Positions 1-9,270 of a stretch of DNA of 26,435 nt are shown here, piece after piece. Source of the stretch: Ophiothrix spiculata (taxonomy: Eukaryota; Echinodermata; Ophiuroidea; Amphilepidida; Ophiotrichidae); assembly GCA_000969725.1 (NCBI GenBank), contig JXSR01S009109.1. One strand, 5' to 3'. The position numbers were made by a program, and so were the translations under genes. The notes beneath the pieces are model-generated. The model searched no databases. It saw nothing but the letters and a program-made list of their open reading frames with translations, and had not been told where the DNA came from. The first letter of the stretch is position 1. Every line of letters starts with the position of its first letter.

Positions 1-491
1 GAAAATTCTGTAAATAAATACATTTAAATATTGTTAGTCAGATGAATCATTTTAAAATGGTGAAAATGGTGGTGTGTGAATGAATACGGTATTTCGCTTT
101 GCTGTGTTGCATTGCTTTATAATAGAAATTTAGAATTTGAGTTGGATTTTACTTTTTAATGTTAGAATTGAAGAAATCACACTTTATACTTTTGATAATT
201 ATAAATTACATAGAAATTTTGTTTATGGTTGGTTATGTTAATCAACTGCAGGTATTATGAAAAACTATGGATGTTTTGTAGAAAACTGTGACAAAGTAAT
301 ACTTTTTTGTATCAATGGAGGCAAAGCTGATTAATCTCAGCTGGTCGATAATGTATTGATTGTGAGATAACAAAACAAAGTCAATTATTGACACGGGTGT
401 TGCAGTTTTCCTAACTTGGTTTTAGCATAATTAGTTTGGTTTGAGGCACTAACCAATTGTCATTTTTGCCTTAATTGACTTGCTTCCACAG
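1..491. other. AT-rich non-coding sequence, probably intron
   Basis: I see no coding stretch, RNA gene or clear repeat here. If the 30-nt exon that follows is real, this is MICAL intron; the last 20 bases are pyrimidine-rich and end in TTCCACAG, a good splice acceptor. Confidence 0.4.
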
Positions 492-521
492 GTGTTAAAG
501 AAGTCATCAAAAGTAGACAAG
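492..521 (+). CDS. Candidate 30-nt MICAL microexon
   Basis: This 30-nt block lies between a strong acceptor (CTTGCTTCCACAG) and an acceptable donor (AAG|GTATAA). Read in phase 0 it encodes VLKKSSKVDK, a Lys/Ser-rich stretch. It is a whole number of codons, so it joins in frame to the phase-0 start of the MICAL exon at 7896, giving ...SSKVDK-EKRKLEEEE. Basic residues ahead of the coiled coil suit this part of a MICAL, but the region is poorly conserved, so homology cannot confirm it. A second frame is also open. It could be a chance pair of splice sites; the intron to the next exon would be about 7.4 kb. Confidence 0.35.
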
Positions 522-736
522 GTATAATGCGTACATCTGTTTGTTTGTTTGTGTGGCTATATGTTGTTAATCCAGTAATTACCCGTCAATCCCACCAGTC
601 CAATGTTGTATAGAGATGTGTACATTGTTAACGTTGTGTATTTCGACAACAAACAGAGTTTCTCTTTAAGAGAGATTGAATTTTTAGCCCTAATTGGTAG
701 TAACACCACTGTGCATTACGTATGTGATGATTCGGC

Positions 737-890
737 CCAAAATCCTAACCTTAACTGGTATCCTGATCCTAACACTATTTAATACCTCTACCCTTGTCCT
801 AAACTAACTTGATCCTAACTATAACACTTCCTCTAACCTATTATCCAAACTAACCTTTACCTTGACCTAACCTAACCTAACACCTACCCA
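737..890. repeat. Degenerate CCTAA-type low-complexity tract
   Basis: The motif CCTAAC and its variants (CCTTAAC, CCTGATCCTAAC, CCTCTAACC) recur irregularly and become regular near 868-882 (CCTAACCTAACCTAAC). It is C-rich on the + strand and resembles decayed telomere-like satellite. The units are too divergent to call a true interstitial telomere. Confidence 0.55.
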
Positions 891-2109
891 AGCCAGCCCG
901 TCATAACCGTAAACCAAAACCACTAGGGCACAGATTTTTCACAAATGTAGGTAGAAAACATGTTGCTTTATCCAGCATTAAGTCACTACATAAAACAACA
1001 CAAATGTATTTTCCAATAAAAGGAATGTTGAAGTAAAGTGATAGTGCAATCAAAAGCACACTTTTTCTTGAGAAACTCTGTAGCTCTATTTTTACCTGCT
1101 CTTTGACCAATAAAGTGTAGCCATTTCCAATAAATGTTGTCTCTTTGTTAATAAAGTAAAAAGATGTTGCATGAAAATAGCAGTGCAATATTGTCTAGTA
1201 AATCTCACTGTGTGTATATAATAGATTCTCTGACTCACAGTTTTTCATGCACATCAAAAATACCAAGTATTTGCACTTCCAAGCTGATAAAATGCTTATT
1301 ATGGCACACAAGTTATATACATATGTCATGGCACCATCAAGTCAGATAACTTTTCCTCATCTGCTCAACTCAATATCTTGATTCGATTTTTCACTTTTGC
1401 ACCTTTCAAAAGTTATTCGAATTCTTCAAGCAAATCACATTTTAGATAGAACATTTAGCAAGATAATTTTTTGTATATTTGAGTACCTTCAGTTTATAAT
1501 CAGTCAACATAATTCTAAGCAGTTGGTCCCCTGTGCGAATGCTCCTTGGGGCACTGCATACAGTGTATACCTGGTGAGTCGTCTATACTAAATTCAATGT
1601 TATTACTAGGGCAAAGGTCAAAGATAATTCTATTCAGCATTCAGGTCTCAAAAGTCAAGTTAGGTATATTTTAGTTTGGATTTCAACACTGTTGTGGTGA
1701 CAGCTGTCCAAAATCAGTGTTGAGATAAAATTGGAATAATATTAAAGTGAAAGAATACAAAAACAATACAAATTTTGCCCAATCATGTCTATTGATATTT
1801 AATTATTAAAACGGATGTGCCTCTACTTAAAAAAAGGCCGCTTGATTGTTGTCAAATTTATGTATCGTAATAACTTTATTTAGAGTTTTCAAATGTCCCA
1901 AGAGACAATGTCCTCAATGTTATCCGTCTAGTTTATCATAACAAATGTGCTTTGCTTCTTAACTATGCTGTGCCTTATCTAGTCTTCCCTGTTTAATTTC
2001 TGTCTATGCTTTTGCCACTAGTAAGATACTGATGCAATAATCTATAGTAGCACAATTGCAAATGCACTGATGACCTAGCTACCAACAACAGAAGTCATCT
2101 ACTCATTTG

Positions 2110-2285
2110 GCCACTTTACACACAGCTAGGGGTGCTAATTTATCTCTTCACCACTGAATTCTGATGTGGAATATCAGTCAATCAGACATCCCGACTGATT
2201 TTGCCACTTTACACACAGCTAGGGGTGCTAATTTATCTCTTCACCACTGAATTCTGATTTGGAATATTAGTCACTCTGACATGAC
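2110..2285. repeat. 93-bp tandem duplication, about 1.9 copies
   Basis: A block beginning GCCACTTTACACACAGCTAG occurs at 2110 and again at 2203. The copies are near-identical for about 80 bases (G/T at one site, C/T at another), so the duplication is recent. No gene function is visible. It carries TAGC and CTGAATTCTGA motifs but no palindrome or TIR. Confidence 0.85.
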
Positions 2286-2671
2286 TGACTCAGCAGTTTC
2301 TCTCTCTGACCAGAACCCACTCAAGTTTTTGTAGTTTTCTATATTTGTAGTTGTACCATCTTTGTGTAGTCTTTCATTTCTTTACACTTTATTTTCAGGG
2401 CCTACATATTGCACACAGAAGTCAGCACTTGCTCTCCCAACCCTTAGTATATCATTAGTTTTAAGCTATATTGTGTTAAGAAAAATTGTATTTTTTTTTG
2501 ATGGTATATATTATACTTCTCAAAAAGGACTTTTGCCTTGATAAGTCTTTCTCCTGTGAATATTACGCATTTGTTTTGTTTGTTTGAAAAATAAAAGCCC
2601 AGGACACTGAAATCAATATTAAATGAAAAAAAAAAGATATAATTTGTGTCCCTGTGGAAAAGAGAAAAAGT

Positions 2672-2762
2672 TTAGTTGTCAATGGCAGGTCGATCTACAG
2701 GCTTGGCTACAAAGTAGTATGTTGTGCCATAATCATGCACAGGACATATGTGATGACTCACC
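2672..2762 (-). CDS. Terminal exon of an unrecognised minus-strand gene
   Basis: Read on the - strand, a very good acceptor (long pyrimidine run ending TTTTTTTCTCTTTTCAG) is followed by one base completing a codon and then 29 codons to TAA. The product is VSHHICPVHDYGTTYYFVAK followed by PVDRPAIDN. The residue mix (HDYG, TYYF, PVDRP) and varied third positions look like real protein, unlike the AT-rich noise around it. The incoming phase is 2, which matches the exon proposed at 3500-3667. I do not recognise the family; a compact C-terminus rich in Tyr, His and Pro is all that can be said. The gene would lie antisense inside a MICAL intron. No AATAAA is close downstream; the nearest minus-strand one is near 2387. 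Confidence 0.5.
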
Positions 2763-3499
2763 CTGAAAAGAGAAAAAAACTTTTTGAGAAATTGATGAAA
2801 ATAGACAGCAAAAAATAAAGAAAATAATAAGAATTTCCAGTATATTTTCTGTTGTAAAATTTGATCGCCTTGATCAATTTCAACAAGTAAGGTGTCCTTT
2901 TCAAGCTTAGAAAATGCTCTAACAGATAAAATCAAAAATTGATGTCATCTGCAAAGTCCCCCCCTTTCAGAGTGAACCATCACATATAGTTAATGTAGTA
3001 GTTGTACAGAAGCACTATATTAGGACCCTTGCACCTTGCATTTACTAGAATAAAAACGAAGATATCAGGACCTCCCCATCGTGCCTTGCGTCCAATGGGA
3101 TTTTTGTACAGGTTGTAATTAATGAATGGTGTTAGTGATAAAACATATCACTATTAACAGACCTCATCCCAATTCATATATGTTTTATCACTAACATCAT
3201 TTATGATAATCTGTACAAAATATCCTTTTGGTAGCAAGGCATGACAGGAATTCCCTGTCCTGGTATTTTCTTTTTACTAGAAAAGTGTATAAGGAATTTC
3301 AATGGACCAAAAGATGCCCAATTTTCCTATTTTTTAAATGTAATTCTAGTTTGATATGTAGTTAATAAGCACCTCATAAGTTATTTTTCCAGGTGAATCA
3401 TTTGTTTCGTTGCAGAGAAAATACATTTAATATCAAGTTAACAATTCCATTCACATCTATTTTTGTGCACTTTGTTTTTTCCACTTTAATTTTGCTGAC
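2763..3499 (-). other. Intron of the minus-strand gene (proposed)
   Basis: This is the 737-nt intron joining exons 3500-3667 and 2672-2762. It contains the foldback at 3045-3280. The frame of the terminal exon stays open through the acceptor up to about 2935 (residues such as SKLEKDTLLVEIDQGDQ). A retained-intron or longer-exon form is therefore possible, but no good acceptor plus donor delimits such an exon. Confidence 0.35.
3045..3280. mobile_element. Foldback (MITE-like) element
   Basis: The two halves are imperfect reverse complements. The left arm runs from CTAG at 3045 through TTGTACAG near 3107 to GTTAGTGATAAAACATAT (3131-3148). The right arm starts with ATATGTTTTATCACTAAC (3177-3194) and ends with CTAG at 3277-3280. 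The loop is about 30 bases. Arms differ at many places, so the element is old. No clear target duplication is seen. Confidence 0.7.
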
Positions 3500-3667
3500 T
3501 TAAATCTAGGAGCCATTGGATGAAAGTCTTGTACGTATTTGCTGTTTTCAAAACTTTTTTGTTGTAGCAAATTGAAAGACGTTTTGATGTGCATGGCATG
3601 ACCATCAAAGGCTTCTACACAAACACACATGAATCTTTGTGTTGGCACATTTATTTGCACTTTTTTC
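3500..3667 (-). CDS. Candidate internal exon of the minus-strand gene
   Basis: On the - strand a pyrimidine-rich tract (ACTTCTTTTACTTTTATTTAAAG) precedes 168 nt that are open in the frame ending ...QDFHPMAPRFK. Leaving at the weak donor TTTAA|GTCAGC gives outgoing phase 2, which is what the terminal exon at 2762 needs; the join reads PRFK-VSHH. Visible segments are VQINVPTQRFMCVCVEAFDG, HAMHIKTSFNLLQQKSF and ENSKYVQDFHPMAPRFK. Exon length is a multiple of three and codon use is mixed. No domain is recognised. The frame stays open past the donor to a stop at 3457, so this could instead be a terminal exon. Upstream exons were not found. Confidence 0.35.
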
Positions 3668-4978
3668 CTTTAAATAAAAGTAAAAGAAGTAAAAATATGA
3701 TTAAAAAAATGAGTTACAGTAGTCAAATTCCTACAACCTACTAGTTTTTTTAAAACAAATTAGCACAGTAATGCCATGTTAGAAGAGTGGGTCTACTTCC
3801 ACGCTCTTGTCTGGAAAAAACCTCAACAAATTCGGCATACTTTTATTGGCTATTTTGAGCCTGGCAAAGACTTTTGTGTTTCTTTTTAGTCCTTTCATAC
3901 CAGCATTTTCAATATTTCGACTTTTTCGAATCCGGTAATAATGTTTCAAAGTGATCTTTGATAATTCATTATTAAGTCTTCAACGCTATAATATTTTAGA
4001 CCTTTTTAAAATATTCTTTTGAATCATTGACAGATAGGGACCAAGATGTTTTGTTATTACGTGAACACAATTTATAAATTTTTAATACAAATTGATACTA
4101 AACTTATTATTTTTTTTAAGTTGCACCATTTTGAAGTGAACATTTAAAGTGCGAAGTGTTTTTATTTCTATTAGAAATAGAATAATTTGAATTTTAAAAT
4201 GTATTAGATATATGTTTTATTGGATGTATACTTATTATATTTGAAGTGACTTATTTATATATGTGGAATGGATTTGTTGTCTTAAGTTTAAACAGATTTA
4301 TTTATTATGGTATGTGGAATTTAAGTTAGGCTAAATAGTGAATGTCATATTAAAGAGTTGGTTTAGCTTTATGTTAGTTGTGTATATAACTAAATTAGAA
4401 CAAAAGTCTTGCTGTTGTTAGTTATTTGTGACTATCCGTCAAAAACCTCAAGTAAAGGACTTCCATACCAAATATACGTAATAGTCACATTTGGGCAAAA
4501 TTATGTGATTTACTCGTTTGAAATGATCATGCCTTAATAAACTCCTTCTAAAGTATTAGTTTTCAATTGAATTCAAAAATATTTGTAAACAAACATTTTT
4601 ATGAGACTTTGTCGAATTGGAAATGTGTTAAATATGAAAATATCAAGGCAAGTTTTCTCAGTTCTACATGTATGCATTATAACAAGTTATGATTTAAGAA
4701 TATAATGCTCGTTATCAATTGAACTAAAATGTGTTCGTGCGTCGTTTAAGTTGCTGCGTAAGAGTGCATCTCATGGAATGCAGTGTTTACGCATTGATCG
4801 TGACGCAAGCGTACACGCCTAGATCAATACACGCACACCCACACCCACAGCGCGGCATGGCTGTAACTTGGGGTTTTCCATGCTTTGTTTATAAAGCTTT
4901 TATGATTAAAATTTGGTTTTTGATGGTAAGTTTACCAATGAGATTACAGAATTCATGTACACTCAAAAGGATAAAATA
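3668..4978. other. Long non-coding stretch; one ambiguous open segment
   Basis: It is mostly AT-rich sequence without repeats that I can define. At 3776-3889 a 37-codon ATG frame on + and a longer open frame on - overlap (see findings). At 4735-4865 the base composition changes to a CpG-rich patch containing a loose inverted repeat around GCATTGATC / GATCAATAC, perhaps a decayed foldback. Confidence 0.4.
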
Positions 4979-5117
4979 GTTGCCCCCTGCTTGTTCTTAC
5001 GAAATACGGGAAATATCTAGGGTCTTTTGCCATATTCCATTCGGCCTGTCGGCCCCATGGAATATGGCACCAGACCCTAGATATTTGCCCGTATTTCGTG
5101 AACAAGCAGGGGGTAAC
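4979..5117. mobile_element. Near-perfect hairpin MITE, 139 bp
   Basis: Left end GTTGCCCCCTGCTTGTTC pairs with right end GAACAAGCAGGGGGTAAC. Pairing continues through CGAAATACGGG, AAATATCTAGGGTCT and GCCATATTCCAT to a loop of about ten bases near 5048. Arms are roughly 65 bases with few mismatches. The element is bounded by TA on both sides, consistent with a TA target duplication of the Tc1/mariner type, though TA is easy to find by chance. Confidence 0.85.
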
Positions 5118-6044
5118 TAATATAATCTGCAATCAAACAAAGTTGACAATGGGTTGACTTTACTGGCGGTTTATGGTGGAGAGTCACACATGGTTTTAAG
5201 TTCCTGTTATATGATATGGCTTAAGAAATGGTTCATTTGGGTCAAATTTTACACCCACCATGCATGTACAAATGGTTTTCTGGTGTTAACCATCTATTAT
5301 CAAGCTGAGCTACAATGTGCAATAATTACTAGTGCATGTAAAACTAGTAAAATAGTAAAGTGCAGATCTAGAAAAGTGTTTCGTAGTGCATGGCACAAGA
5401 AAGGGCTGGCCATTGTACAAGAATGCCTCTCTGAATGATAGTACTTGTATAAATATTGTACTGTATGTTTTTTGTGATCAGTGTTATTGCAATTTTAGAC
5501 AGATGGTAACATTAATGTTGACAAGATATTTGTAGAGGTCAGAATTTGCTGTAACTTGTTACAGGTGGAAGATCATATCCGTGTTTTAAAATGAAGGCTT
5601 TGCCAAAAATGTGAAGTTAGTTTCTGGAGTTTGAAGAACATGATGTATGTTCATACATAAGTAAAGAACATGATGTACACTAGCCATTTAAAGTATTTCC
5701 GCACAAACACTTTATTCAGCCATATCTCACATGGCGTTTATATAGAAACTATCTGGAAACGTATGTTGCTTTTGGTCAGATCTGATAGGTAATTTAGTAA
5801 AGTGTTAAATTGAGCACCAAATGAGATCAACCCCCTCACGTAGGGGTAGGGGGAAACAACACAAATGGGTCGAAAAACGTGATTTTTAGGTCAAATTTGA
5901 TTTGGCAACGCATGGGTCAAGGTCACTTCACCACTAAAGTTGAGTGGTCATGTGGAATGTGTATATGTAATAGAGTGACAAGCAGGCGATGAAATGTCCT
6001 GGTCACGCTTGACTTCGCCAAGAGAATGCTTGGAAGCTAACGAA
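5118..6044. other. Non-coding intron sequence
   Basis: No supported gene. An open + frame at 5154-5438 has no splice context and no recognisable protein. A 13-base repeat, AAAGAACATGATG or close variants, occurs near 5634 and 5664. Confidence 0.4.
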
Positions 6045-6220
6045 AAATGATCCTTCAACGCCACCCAGTTTACAAAAATAGGGCCGTGAATGGTTCCTGG
6101 CGGTATATGACATTTAAAAATGTTTAAAGAGGTTTTCAATCTGTCATATACCGTCACAAAACACTCCACATTCATCACAACCCTATTTTTGTAAACTGGT
6201 GGGGCGTTGAAGGATCATTC
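6045..6220. mobile_element. Foldback element, 176 bp
   Basis: AATGATCCTTCAACGCC (from 6046) pairs with the reverse complement ending GGCGTTGAAGGATCATT near 6219. Inside, CAGTTTACAAAAATAGGG pairs with CCCTATTTTTGTAAACTG, and GGTATATGACA pairs with TGTCATATACC. The loop of about 35 bases is AT-rich. A minus-strand open frame over the element is a by-product of the hairpin. Confidence 0.8.
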
Positions 6221-6675
6221 TCACACCCCTGGAAAAGGAATTACGGATTCTGAAAGCAGCCTCATATTTTATGTAAAGCAAAGAGACATTGCATCACTAT
6301 TGACATCTCTGTCATTAGGTGGTATCCCTTAAGTATCCCCATTACACCCTCCACAGTCTGTACCTGCTCCCCAAAGGTAACGTCTCTTACAAAGGTAATT
6401 TTATAAAGCCCGCAACACCATTTTCTCATTGACTGCTACAACACTGGCACATGTACTTTGAAGTGACTTCACTGGTACTTTGAAGTTGCTCCCGCTAGCA
6501 TTCCAACAAAGTCAGGTCCAGTAGTGGTGTAAAGAGTGTAGCTGGCCATAGGAATCCATCGGTGTTTGAATTTAAGCTATATATTTGATATCATAAATAT
6601 TCATAATTTACATTTGAATGGCGAGACAGGTGAATGTGTCAATGATTTAAAGTATGGTAGTATTACCTGACTTTA

Positions 6676-6948
6676 GGCCAAAAAAAATAAATTGTTATGT
6701 TGCCCTCAGCGACCGACCCTATTCAAAAATTTAAAAAAAAAATATTAGGGTCGGGAAAGCACCCAATTTTGCTCAAATTGGGTGGTTTTTGAGAAAATAT
6801 TTTGAAAATAGTGGAAAATGCACCCAAATTTCATAATTTGGGTGCTTTTTAAAAAAAATATTAAAAAAAAAATTATTTTCCGACCGACCGACTCATTTTT
6901 TCAGAAATTAAACTTGAGGGCAACACAACAATTAATTTTTTTTTGGCC
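6676..6948. mobile_element. Harbinger/Tourist-like MITE, copy A
   Basis: The element begins GGCCAAAAAAAATAAATTG and ends with its inverted counterpart TTAATTTTTTTTTGGCC. It is flanked by TTA at 6673-6675 and 6949-6951. GGC-type ends and a TTA duplication are the known marks of PIF/Harbinger MITEs. Subterminal GTTGCCCTCA and the GACCGACC motifs recur in inverted orientation at both ends. The interior carries two small hairpins of the form CACCCAA...TTGGGTG. No coding capacity. Confidence 0.8.
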
Positions 6949-6951
6949 TTA

Positions 6952-7360
6952 TTTATTACCTTGAAGAACCTCGAAAATTAAAAAAACAAAAAAAAAAAAC
7001 AACCACCACTGTAGCCACTTTGGATTGCAGGTACAGCTGTATGCAATTACTAATAATAACCAATCCCTGCTTTATTGTGCCAGTCTGTGACATCCACAAA
7101 TATGAATAATTCTTTAAACTATTTTCATAGGCTTACCACAAATAAAGCATATCTTTTCAACCAAAGCACTCAAATTTAGATCTTATTAATAATCCAACGC
7201 ACTTGCACAAATCTTTGCAAATTCTATTGAGGTGAAGTTTGATGCTTTCAATCTTTCATTGCAAAATAGAATATGTTTTTATCCACTTTTTTAAAATTAT
7301 GTGATGTTCGAAGATACAAGATGATGCTTTCGGAAACAAACAAATTTGTTGCATGCATTA
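6952..7360. other. Non-coding intron sequence
   Basis: Spacer between two MITEs. It includes an A-rich run near 6978-7000 and nothing gene-like. Confidence 0.4.
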
Positions 7361-7755
7361 GGCCAAAAATAAAAAGTTGTTTGCTTGTCCTCGACCAAAC
7401 TACCCTAATTTTTGAAATTAGGAAAAAGGTTTTTTTTTTCTATTTACTGTACAAAAGAATACCGACCCTATTTTTGGAAATTCCTAAAATATTGTTGTTG
7501 TTTTCTTTTCAGATTTTTTTGCATTCTGTAAATGCAGAAAAAAAAAAAGGATTTTATAGTTTGTGTTGAGTATTTTAGTTTTGTAATGTAAAATTATCTT
7601 GTTATTTCATATTCTGAGCCTTGATTAATACATATACATACAGTGGTGTTTGCTAGTAAATAAAAAAAGAAGGGGGGGGGGAAGAAATCCCGACCGACTG
7701 ACCCAATTTTTCAAATTCAGTTGAGGACAAGCAAACAATTTATTTTTTTTTAGCC
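7361..7755. mobile_element. Diverged Harbinger-like MITE, 395 bp
   Basis: Ends GGCCAAAAATAAAAAGTTGT and TTTATTTTTTTTTAGCC are imperfect inverted repeats, bounded by TTA at 7358-7360 and 7756-7758. Subterminal TTGCTTGTCCTC (7381-) and GAGGACAAGCAA (7725-) pair exactly. It shares the GACCGAC motif and general design with the copy at 6676 but has its own subterminal sequence, so it is a related subfamily. The ATG frame at 7273-7569 crosses its left end and is not a gene. A run of ten G lies at 7672-7681. Confidence 0.7.
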
Positions 7756-7895
7756 TTAAGACATCCAGATATGATATGGATAACAACAATGATGAGCAAC
7801 ATAGATTTCATTGATATGTTCACTCTTGTGACTTTTGTGAAAACAAATGTGTTTGTTGTCTAATTCATGTATCCCAATATTATTTAATCACGCAG

Positions 7896-8103
7896 GAAAA
7901 GCGCAAACTAGAGGAAGAAGAATTAAACGAAAAACTAACCCGCCGAGTCCAGAAGGAAGCCCGCAAACAACACCGACAACAGCAGCAGAAGCGTCTGCGC
8001 ATGGCCCAAGAGATTCAGAGACAACTTCAGGAATGTGAAGTTAAGCAGAGGCAGCTGGAAGAAAGGGGCATTGATGTTGAAAAGTCACTACGTGGAGAAA
8101 AAG
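7896..8103 (+). CDS. Mical: MICAL exon: coiled coil and start of bMERB domain
   Basis: The acceptor ATTTAATCACGCAG and donor AAG|GTCAGT bound 208 nt that read in phase 0 in and phase 1 out. The protein starts EKRKLEEEELNEKLTRRVQK, runs through a Gln/Arg-rich helix (KQHRQQQQKRLRMAQEIQRQ) and ends EERGIDVEKSLRGEKG. MAQEIQRQLQECEVKQRQLE matches helix 1 of the bMERB (DUF3585) domain as found in MICAL proteins. There it binds Rab8/10/13/35-type GTPases and, in vertebrate MICAL1 and MICAL3, takes part in autoinhibition of the N-terminal FAD monooxygenase that oxidises actin. This is the first securely coding exon; the catalytic, CH and LIM domains must lie 5' of the window. The phase-0 start is compatible with the 492-521 microexon. 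Confidence 0.9.
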
Positions 8104-8142
8104 GTCAGTTAGTGGTTTCATGACAAAAATCCTACTCCATGG

Positions 8143-8450
8143 CCCGGGGCCACTCAAGTATAATGCTGCAGGCATAGCGTCGCCAAGAAAAAAGTGGATT
8201 AGGGTTGTTTTTGAGGTCAAAAGGGTGAATCAGGTGACACCATTTAGGGTATCAAAAGCAGTCATTTTCAAGAAATAGGGTACTTTTTCAAACCTTAGTG
8301 TTAAAACGGTAACGGTAAAATCCTCATTTAGGGTGTGAATTGGGGGAAAAGGGTATATTTTGGCTTCAGAAAAAATCACTCTTTAGGAGTTGTTTTGAAA
8401 ACCTGTGGTCACGCTATGCATGCAGCATTATACTTGAGTGGCCCCCCGGG
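8143..8450. mobile_element. hAT-like foldback MITE, 308 bp
   Basis: The left end CCCGGGGCCACTCAAGTATA and the reverse complement of the right end, CCCGGGGGGCCACTCAAGTA, share about 40 bases reaching GCATAGCGT. Flanks are CTCCATGG (8135-8142) and CTCCATAG (8451-8458), an 8-base duplication with one mismatch; 8 bp is the hAT target-site length. The interior has repeated TTAGGGT and AAAAGGGT words. It lies only 39 bases after the MICAL donor site at 8104. Confidence 0.75.
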
Positions 8451-9068
8451 CTCCATAGTGACTTTGTTGTTGTATAGTCCTTAGGATGCATGTTTTTGTG
8501 AACACCTCATAGATAGGAGATATCAGTTACTAGACTGCTTGTACCACCAAGTTTAAAAACCAATACTAAAAGATTTTTATCAAAAATGGTTTGTATTAAA
8601 AATAGCATAAAATTGAGGAATGTGACTATCTAAAAGCATTTTCAAATGTATTTTGTCAAAAAAAAAAAATGTTTTGCCACCGACAAACGGATAAAAACAC
8701 ATGTATGCTTTCCTATACTAATACGTGTGGAAAAATTAACCATATTTAAGTATAACTATTTGGAAGGTATTATTATCTCCAAAACACTCATTAAGCTAAA
8801 AAAAAATCAAAAGTGATGGGTTACAGGGGGTGCTTCATTTTTAACGCTTCATAGTATTGCTTTAATGGTGTTTTCAGCCATGGGGCTCAATTTGAGGGTG
8901 TTTGGGTCCACTTGAGGCCTGTGAAAAACCACCTGAGAGTGTAGCAATATCGTAGTGAAATTAGTGTGTAAGATTTTAGATGCTTTATACACAACAACCA
9001 ATTCCCCTTTCAGATTTCAACTCAATATTTGTGATTAATTGTGATTCAATCTGCTTTCTTTTCCCTAG
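8451..9068. other. MICAL intron sequence
   Basis: No further exon seen. It ends in a good acceptor (CTGCTTTCTTTTCCCTAG). It contains A-runs and no definable repeat. Confidence 0.5.
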
Positions 9069-9177
9069 GTCAAGTCAGTGCTGAGGCAGTAGATGAGAAT
9101 TCCTTGATGCAGCAGTGGTTCAGTCTAGTCAATGAGAAGAATGCGCTCGTCAGATTTGAATCGGAACTCATGGTCCA
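9069..9177 (+). CDS. Mical: MICAL exon: bMERB helix 1-2 region
   Basis: The acceptor TTTTCCCTAG and a consensus donor CCA|GTAAGT frame 109 nt, phase 1 in and phase 2 out. Residues QVSAEAVDENSLMQQWFSLV then NEKNALVRFESELMV are the most conserved part of the bMERB domain: the pattern L-M-x-x-W-F-x-L-V-x-E-K-N-A-L-V-R-x-E-S-E-L-M is shared with vertebrate MICAL1-3. A single aromatic (Phe) replaces the usual Tyr before ESEL, a conservative change. MICAL-like (MICALL) and EHBP1 proteins carry related but clearly different sequence here, which is why I assign a true MICAL. Confidence 0.93.
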
Positions 9178-9270
9178 GTAAGTTAACATACTCTCGTCTG
9201 AAGAAAACCATTTGACTTTAACAAGCATGTCTTATCTGCCGAGATTAAAATTAACATGCAACTTACTTAA

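Larger units (their letters stand above)
522..2671. other. Non-coding stretch with two local repeats
   Basis: No convincing exon was found. The stretch holds a degenerate CCTAA tract (737-890) and a 93-bp tandem duplication (2110-2285), listed separately. A good acceptor, TTTATTTTCAG, ends near 2398, but no donor in a usable place follows it. The + strand has AATAAA near 2590 with no gene to attach it to. Confidence 0.4.

Noticed and set aside
737..890. Interstitial telomere
   Set aside because: Units are CCTAAC-like but irregular and heavily diverged; not the exact TTAGGG array expected of a telomere relic.
4731..4979. 82-codon + frame over a CpG-rich patch
   Set aside because: Sequence is a loose inverted repeat running into the hairpin MITE; no splice or family support.
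6346..6400. Possible 20- or 38-nt exon between CCTCCACAG and AAAG|GTAACG or AAAG|GTAATT
   Set aside because: Neither length is a multiple of three, so it would break the frame between 521 and 7896.
7847..8038. 63-codon + frame rich in Pro/Thr/Ala
   Set aside because: It is a different frame of the MICAL exon 7896-8103; the family match and phases support the other frame.
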